Positions 57,801 to 64,000 of a stretch of 64,000 nt of DNA are shown here, in pieces. Origin of the DNA: Thuidium tamariscinum (taxonomy: Eukaryota > Streptophyta > Bryopsida > Hypnales > Thuidiaceae); the NCBI GenBank assembly GCA_947034885.2, contig OX344752.2, forward strand, positions 14,570,001 to 14,634,000, written 5' to 3'. The notes under the pieces are model-generated. The model did no database searches. It was not told the origin of the DNA and saw only the letters and a list, made by a program, of their open reading frames with translations. Within the stretch, counting starts at the first letter, position 1. The number at the start of each line of letters is the position of its first letter. Position numbers and translations under genes: made by a program.

Positions 57801-60261
57801 GAATTGCATCCTAGGGTACCTATCCCAAGATTACAAATCACTACATTCAAATATACAAAGTATCGAATAAGTCTCTGTTTGAAGTATGTAACATGTTATT
57901 TTGGAATAGGAGGGAGCCTATTGGAAAGATGAACTACAAGAGAATGAACTAAGAATCAAAAGTTTTGTTTATATATGTGAAACGTGCAGGCCTTCAACTA
58001 TTTCGTCTTTAATCTCTCAAACGAGATCTCTCAGCACCCAATTCTAGAACTACAGAGATTTCTGAGACTCAGTGGCTTAAGCAGTATGGACTTCATGAGA
58101 TTCGCCAATTTTCAACATAAAGTTGATGTTCAAGGGAATAATTATTGATAGAAAATAAAAGCTACTTGCTAAATATCTTGACAAAGAGCACATGATTCTT
58201 TCCACTATTTCTGCTCTCTCACTACACAAGTGTTGGGAACGAGATGCATAAAATGTGGAGGAATGGCTTACTGTGAACTGATCAGGGCGTCTTTTCTCAT
58301 CAGAGAGAAATCTCAAGCGCAGCGCTGCAATGCTCTTATATTCCATAAATAGGATGAAACAAACCCAGGCTGTAAAGACGTACGACATAACCAGATGTGC
58401 CCAAAGCCTGTGCATTGCGTGTAATGACGCGTGAGCAAGTGCTCCTTGTAAGAAAAATTTCGGAAATTGCAAAAGCTAACTTCTATACTAAGAGAAAGCG
58501 TATCTCAAACCTTTAGGGGTATGTAGACTTGGAGGCTGTTACTAATGGTCTAACCGATGCAATTTCAAAACATCAAGTCTATGAAAGAGAACAACGTTCT
58601 GACATTGGCCATTAAGTAATATGACTTCAACTTTGCTACTTCATCAACTCAATAACTACGTATTAGCATAAAATCACCCGTCCCGAGTTACTGCATTTTA
58701 ATCACCTTGGAGATTGATTCGGCACATTTGACATAGAAAGTTTGTCGATGCTGCTGAATAAGAACTTCGTCTCTGTAGTATTGGCATTCACACTAGTTGT
58801 TCCTGATTCAGCAAGGGATCCCGCTCCAACGTTCACAGGAACTAGTATTGCCATGCCCAGAATCATCAGGGGTACAAAGATCTTCAGTCTACAAGTTTAA
58901 AACACATCTGTTGTCAGCTCCGGCCTCACGCATTCGATAACACTTCAGACACAAAAATACGGAATTGGATTATTCAGTAGTCTGGTAAATTCTCAAGGTT
59001 GAAAACTGTCACTTGAAGCGTCTGGTCTTTCACCGGATGCGATTAAATAAAATTACAAGGCCCACTTAAGCCCTCACAAGTCTACGAATAGATGAGGAAC
59101 CTTATTACACAGGAACCCCTAGAGGAAGGTGAGGGAATGAAGAGCTTGAATGCTGGCAAAAAATGAACCAACTGCATGTAATCTGTTATTTAATTAGTCT
59201 CAAAAATTATAATGTATGTCATACCTCAAATAGTGAAGTAGAAAAGCGTACAATTTATCAACTTCTTATTGGTAAAAATACATTTCAAAGGGTCTCTATC
59301 TCTCATTTAAAAATAAATAAAAGGTTAGAGACATTATCAAGCGATGATGTGCGGAAAGGAAGTAAAGGCTGGAGTAACCTAATAACCTTTGATTAGATTT
59401 TAGTACAATTATAATCTTAATCAAAGAATCACTTCTTGTAAACTCCATCTTTAACAACTTCAAAGTTTTTTCACCTTATGCAATAAGAGGCAAAGAAAGA
59501 AGGTCATTTCTCCAATTCACGAACTTGAGGTGGAAGAGCAAGTAGACAAAAGAGATAGAGAAAGGGCATAGAGGATAGGACTATTCCTCTCTTAGAAAAA
59601 ATATTTTGGTGTTTTCTAAGTTTTCTTTTGATGACCTGCTGTTTACTTTGACGTCTTCTAAGATTTTTCATTCACTATTTGTTTTGAACCCATCCTCAGC
59701 TAATTAATCTGTTCTACACAACCCCGACACATAACCCCCCATATCCCCACGATAAGCAAAAGTTCAAGAATGATACAAGGCAAGTAATAATCAGTGCGAG
59801 GGGGATGCACAAGCCCTGTAGGAGACAAGCCTTCTGAAGCTGAGTAAGCCGTTGCAATTAAACTACTGTAGTGAGAGTGCACCAATAAAACAGCAGTGAA
59901 AACAGGCCATCGCCGTAAAAGGGATAAATACTAACCCGACCAAAAAGATGCGAAGAAATACTGCCGAATCGAGTCCCGCATGCTGGATAAGGTCATGTTC
60001 ATTCTTCAGAAGCGCAGACTTGGCCCAGCCAAATAGATTGAAGTACTGATAGAATTCGAGGTTGAAATACTTCTCTAAGGGCTTCAACTGGCGAGGAGAT
60101 GCCCTTGGTCTTCCCTTCCGAATACCTTCAATGTATAACTTCGGGTGGTAGACACGGTCGTTCACTGGTTGCAGACTAAGGAGCACATAACTCACCAGAA
60201 ATAATATCGAGAGGCCGATGTTGACGAGTGCAGCTACGCCAATGTCCCGCAGAGTAGTCAT
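51867..60261 (-). CDS. OSCA1-like: OSCA1/CSC1-type mechano-/osmosensitive cation channel with a giant repeat-bearing C-terminal tail
   Basis: Eleven exons, all GT-AG and in phase: 60261-59936, 58888-58706, 58407-58272, 57710-57609, 57283-57164, 56958-56878, 56272-55932, 55630-55382, 55154-54830, 54698-54396, 54047-51867. An in-frame TGA two codons upstream fixes the ATG. The product is about 1,448 residues against 700-800 for usual plant OSCAs. Residues 1-722 align throughout with plant OSCA1 channels: MTTLRDIGVAALVNIG, HAGLDSAVFLRI, RRPDQFTV, MPAAFVSFRNRWGAA, WAPEPRDVYWKNL, VQGFLPGLMLKIF, FFITYIMVDGWSGPAGEILR, QLYFLMGLVYSVITPF, NVYDPEYESAGAFWP. These are plasma-membrane channels opened by membrane tension or hyperosmolarity. 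The last exon encodes about 726 hydrophilic residues: QDSLPARA x3 (about 781-805), five LQxYxxGQLSR-type motifs (about 946, 976, 1038, 1070, 1137), several SPLxFR motifs, four R[AS][KQ][TS] sites (about 1195-1292), a KRKVKKKKK run and about 19 serines near the end. The join at 54047 is supported by continuation of the homology (AMEKDTI...FNLAVFLRNAYNHPDF). Confidence 0.93.
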
Positions 60262-61760
60262 TTTTCAAGTCAGCTTTAACACCTCCAGCAATCCAATCTT
60301 TTCACTTCCCCGCGAGGTTTCTCATCCACCGGCGTTTGAGTTTCTCAACTCCGCCCAGCGTCCACTCACTAATTTCAGCTCAGCACTATTCTCCTTCCAT
60401 TCAGCGCTGCTAAAGATAATTAAACTAGCACGCCGCATCACATTTGATCAGCTCGCTTGTACTGCGGAGCACAACTTCATTCCAATATCCAGCCTGCAGT
60501 CCCGCAATTCCAAACCTCTCTTAAAACACATACTCGATACTTAGAAAGTGTTCAACAAGTCTGCTTTCCTACGTACGATGCAGCATTTCCCTTACACTAC
60601 CAATCGATCGCTTCCCTACGTATTCATCTAAGGTCGCCGTTTATTTTGGAAACCGCTACACACTCCACCTAAAAAAAAAATGTAATCCTGTTAAACGAGA
60701 AGTAGAATAAAATCACACCAAGCTTCCAATCTCAGCCTTGAATTCACCACAATAAACAACGAAAGAGCGCCATGTCCAGCTCCTTACGGAACGAAACAAC
60801 AATACGAGGAACTAAGCAAGGTCCGAAGACGACAGCGAAGCTAGAGACTAAGACAAATGCGGCACAAACACTTCAAACAAACTCCTCAACTAGCTCCGTC
60901 CACCAGCTGCACTTACACAGAGCTTGAAAAACAGAAAAAGAAAACCGAGTCCCAGAAACCAAGAGTAACCAAGAAAAGACGGAAGTCACGGAACTCATCG
61001 AAAACGTATCCGAAAACTCACAAGAAACGCTCACAACGTTTTTTATAAATCAAGCTGTACCTCTGTCATCGTCAACCGAATAAGTGAAGATGCTTCAGCC
61101 GCCGAATCAACCAACTGCACACTGAAGTAGTCCACCTAAAGGTAATTCAGTTACAAAGTTCAGAAGAAACTTCAACGTCTTGACTTGCACAAAAATTCAC
61201 AAAAAACACAAAAACTCTCCAGATTTTTTTATTTATTTCAAGCAATACTGATTCTCATTTGTCTAGTCGGACAATATAGCACCTAATTTGACACCATCTA
61301 TACAAAACGGCTTGAATGAAACGGGAATGCGTCAGTGTTTCGACCTTCAAAAGCTACTGAGAGTCCGTCATCCGAGACACGAGAACGGCTACGCAAGAAG
61401 CGGCTGGTATTCCGGAACGAAAACTTGCAGAAAGTCAGTCGTCAGAAGTGAAGTAGAGTGGTGCCGGTGAGAAGCAAGTGCCGAGGAGAACGCGGCCATC
61501 CAACTGGAGTTCGAGCGCGAATTCCAGGAAAAGCGGGAGGAGCCAACGGGATGGGCGCGCGGGGGGCGGGCGGACGACGGCACGTTCTGCACGGAATGGA
61601 CGGCGTCAAGCTCCGTCCATGTGGTCGACGGCGCTTGGGTCCGCGTGAAGAACGATTCAACGATGGGGGACGAACGGACCTGGGGCGGGGGTTTCGTTCG
61701 CCGTCGTGTGCGTGTGTCCAGCTGGCAGGGATAGGATCGTGGGCCTGGAATTAGGCCGGG
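60262..61760 (-). promoter_or_regulatory. Promoter and leader region of the OSCA gene
   Basis: Balanced to GC-rich sequence (strongly CpG-rich at 61450-61740) extends 1.5 kb upstream of the OSCA ATG and ends where the repeats begin. It probably holds the 5' UTR, perhaps with a leader intron. Open frames on either strand here show no protein family resemblance. Confidence 0.45.
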
Positions 61761-62047
61761 TGTAAGCTTCAGTTGGCAGGCCTAATTAGGCCTGGCCGGA
61801 ATCTTGACTCGCAGCACTGGAAGACTTTGCAGTTTGCACGTCAGACAGGCCGATTTTTTCATTTAGTGAGGGCTCTGCTGACTCTAGGGGAGTGTGGACT
61901 GTGGGCTTATCTTCAGGGAGTTTGGTTAGCTATCTTACTTGAAAAGCGAGCCAGTGTTTATAGTGGACTCAGCTAGGGGTTAAGGTAATAAGTTAAGGTG
62001 AAAGGGGTTAAGGTGAAGCCACCCATAAGAGATCAAATAAGTAATTC
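61761..62047. other. Transition from promoter to repeats
   Basis: A small direct repeat of 'ggggttaaggtg' units lies at 61976-62020. No gene. Confidence 0.4.
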
Positions 62048-62049
62048 TA

Positions 62050-62460
62050 AGGTAGAGGGCTCGAAAACAGTTCGGGCATTAAGAACCGCCCCTATAACTG
62101 GTTGTAGAATGGACATGATGCAGTTTATAAATTGACCTCACGAGTCATTGAATGAAGTGAAGGAAAAAGCATTCTTTGTCGCAAGAGCCAATCATTGTCT
62201 TTGCTTTCCCCATTTTTCTTTAGAATTGCAACTGAACAGTATATGAAGGACCTAGGAACATAAATAGGGACCTAGGACACATCTCCTTTGAAAATTCATA
62301 AGTAATTCAATAATGTTTCAAAAAATATGAAACCACTTGGGCTAGATTTTCCATCAATTTTTCTTGGTCTGAAAAATGAGCTAAAAATGTTCCCATCTAA
62401 AGAAATACTGTAAAAATGCGAACCAGCCCTTACATGAGCGGTTTCTGAGCCTTCTACCAT
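62050..62460 (+). mobile_element. Family A Stowaway-like MITE
   Basis: It begins AGGTAGAGGGCTCGAAAA after TA (62048-62049) and ends TTTCTGAGCCTTCTACCAT. The interior aligns with 6040-6454 almost end to end ('agagccaatcattgtctttg', 'ttgaaaattcataagtaatt', 'atatgaaaccacttg'). Confidence 0.7.
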
Positions 62461-62464
62461 ATTG

Positions 62465-62814
62465 TAGTGTAAGGCAAAGCAAAAATTTTCAGAAGTGAAA
62501 TGGAAGAAATGACAGGGATTGCAAAAAAATTGGTAATTTTGTCACTTGAATTGAAATTACTATGAATTTTAAAGGCAAAAAGTGCTTATGACACATAGCC
62601 AATCTCTAAAGTCTACTAACTCTAATCATTTAAGAACTACTTTCATACTCATTGCTTTCTATTTTCTTGCTCACTACTTTGAGACATGTGTCATGAACTT
62701 ATTAGTGCCAACCTTAAAAAGGAAGAAAAATACATTTGAACATTGGTTGGAAATGAATTAGTCTATACAGTAGATTGGCTATGGGGTCATAGTTGAGAAT
62801 AAGTGGTCCTATCT
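62465..62814 (+). mobile_element. Family C MITE, abutting family A copy
   Basis: It aligns with 30638-31010 ('gtgtaaggcaaagcaaa', 'attgaaattactatgaattt', 'cactactttgagacatgtg', 'ttggttggaaatga') and ends 'gtggtcctatctta'. Its left end runs straight into the family A element, so its own terminus is not clear. Confidence 0.55.
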
Positions 62815-62869
62815 TATAAGGCAAAGGAGCTCATTATAGGTAGGATGATTTGTTGGCATAGTTTAATTA

Positions 62870-63225
62870 TTTTTTTAAATTGACATAAAGACAAAAGTGA
62901 GGAATGGAGAGAACAATTGACAATATGGTTTTTTGACAAGGTATGAATTTGTTATGGATTTTTGAATTATGTTGTCCAATTGGCTCAAAAGAGTCTCTAG
63001 GTTACTTCAAAACCAACAACAAGTTTACCTTAGAATATTCATTTTATTTATGTAAACTATAAAGGAGTTATAATGTTTCCTAGTATGACCACAACATAAA
63101 GGCCTAAAAAAAGTCACTTCTTGTGATGAATTTTTGTTTAGAAGGTAGAAATTCTTGTTGCAATCACTAATCATTCCATCACCACGATCATCCACTAAGA
63201 CATTGATATCCACAACACTTACTAC
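62870..63225 (+). repeat. Dispersed repeat family E
   Basis: Ordered matches to 46905-47245 and to the complement of 44700-45125 ('acaattgacaatatgg', 'tgaatttgttatgga', 'aggcctaaaaaaagtcac', 'cactaatcattccatc'). Confidence 0.55.
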
Positions 63226-64000
63226 CATTTTTCAGTACATTGTGTAATAAGTGTCAATTTTCAAGGAAAACACACATGATTTCAATGTGGGGTACACATG
63301 GCTTAATTCCATTCATTGTTGAAATTTTTTCATAAATTTCATGAGTGGTACACATGTCATTTTCTCATTGGTTGAACAAATTTCACAAAAATTCTAAAAG
63401 GGGTGCAAGTGCCAACACATAATATTGAATGTTAAGATCTAGAAGCAAGGCACAAGAAAGGTACAAACAACCAAAATACACTAGATTTCAAAGCTAAGAC
63501 TATTCTATTCTATGTATAAAGATTGTGTAGCTATTGAAGAAATCACTATACCAAGTTTGTTGATTTCTAAAAAATGGAATTGAATGGTTGAAATATGAAA
63601 GCAAGAAGACAAAAATAATTCAAACACAAACTTCAAATGTATGCATTCTTATTGCTAATAGTAGTGCATCCAACACATTAACCTCTTCAAGAGTTTGAAA
63701 AAACAATATGCCAAACTTTGTCACTTCTCATTTGTCTCCACGTCCAAGACAATGCATTAGAAGGGATTTGAGGCCTCCGGAAGATTATGAGTTCCCATAG
63801 CCTAAAAATGCAGAATCTACTATAGGAATGCAATTTCATAGGAATCCTATGTGGTTGAGCAATTGCCATGTCATAAATGTATTTATTTTTGAAAAAAATA
63901 AAACAAAATATGACTTTTTTCATATTTCAGAATCCAAAAGATTTTTTTTTTGGTTAATTGTTGGCTAACAATAGCCAACAGTTCTCCAACAGTTTCGGGA
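63226..64000. other. Gene-free AT-rich end of window
   Basis: No gene. The last 60 bases hold a small inverted motif ('ttgttggctaacaatagcc') that may be the edge of another element cut by the window end. Confidence 0.4.

Noticed and set aside
1-64000. LTR retroelements, CRISPR arrays, rRNA genes
   Set aside because: No reverse transcriptase, paired long direct repeats with a primer-binding site, regularly spaced short repeats or rRNA-like sequence was found by eye.

Overview
The window reads as nuclear DNA of a green plant, most likely a non-seed streptophyte (a bryophyte, lycophyte or streptophyte alga). The evidence is an OSCA1/CSC1-type channel gene with short GT-AG introns, a WUN1 wound-induced family gene, plant-style telo-boxes in front of genes, and CACTA and Stowaway-like MITEs with plant-type termini. 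An animal-like EXT1-type exostosin gene and TTAA-flanked piggyBac-like MITEs argue against a seed plant. The species cannot be named from the sequence.

Layout. 1-9.2 kb is AT-rich and gene-free, with a piggyBac-like MITE, a roughly 350-bp tandem repeat, a Stowaway-like MITE and a CACTA MITE. 9.2-12.7 kb is GC-richer and carries a small unrecognised spliced gene on the minus strand. 12.7-15.5 kb is repeats. 15.5-18.3 kb holds the EXT1-like GT47 gene (plus strand) with a long GC-rich leader. 20.15-21.05 kb is an unexplained GC-rich island with exon-like pieces. 21-36 kb is a transposon graveyard: hAT MITEs with 8-bp duplications and one nested insertion, a 0.67-kb foldback element carrying a TA-flanked MITE, Stowaway-like families, Helitron-like ends, a CACTA MITE and a foldback with a (TA)n core. 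36-45 kb is extremely AT-rich and holds two intronless AT-rich genes, a divergent cyclophilin (minus) and a WUN1-like protein (plus). 45.4-46.1 kb holds a small basic nuclear-type protein gene. 46.9-51.1 kb is repeats. 51.87-60.26 kb is an 11-exon OSCA gene (minus strand) with a GC-rich promoter region to about 61.76 kb. 61.8-64 kb is repeats again.

The genes look like independent transcription units, and no operon-like or pathway cluster is visible. The most unusual object is the OSCA protein. A conserved core of about 720 residues is followed, in one large last exon, by about 726 hydrophilic residues built from repeated motifs (LQxYxxGQLSR, SPLxFR, RAK[TS], QDSLPARA) and ending in a basic stretch and a poly-serine run. 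All coordinates and splice joins were read by eye.
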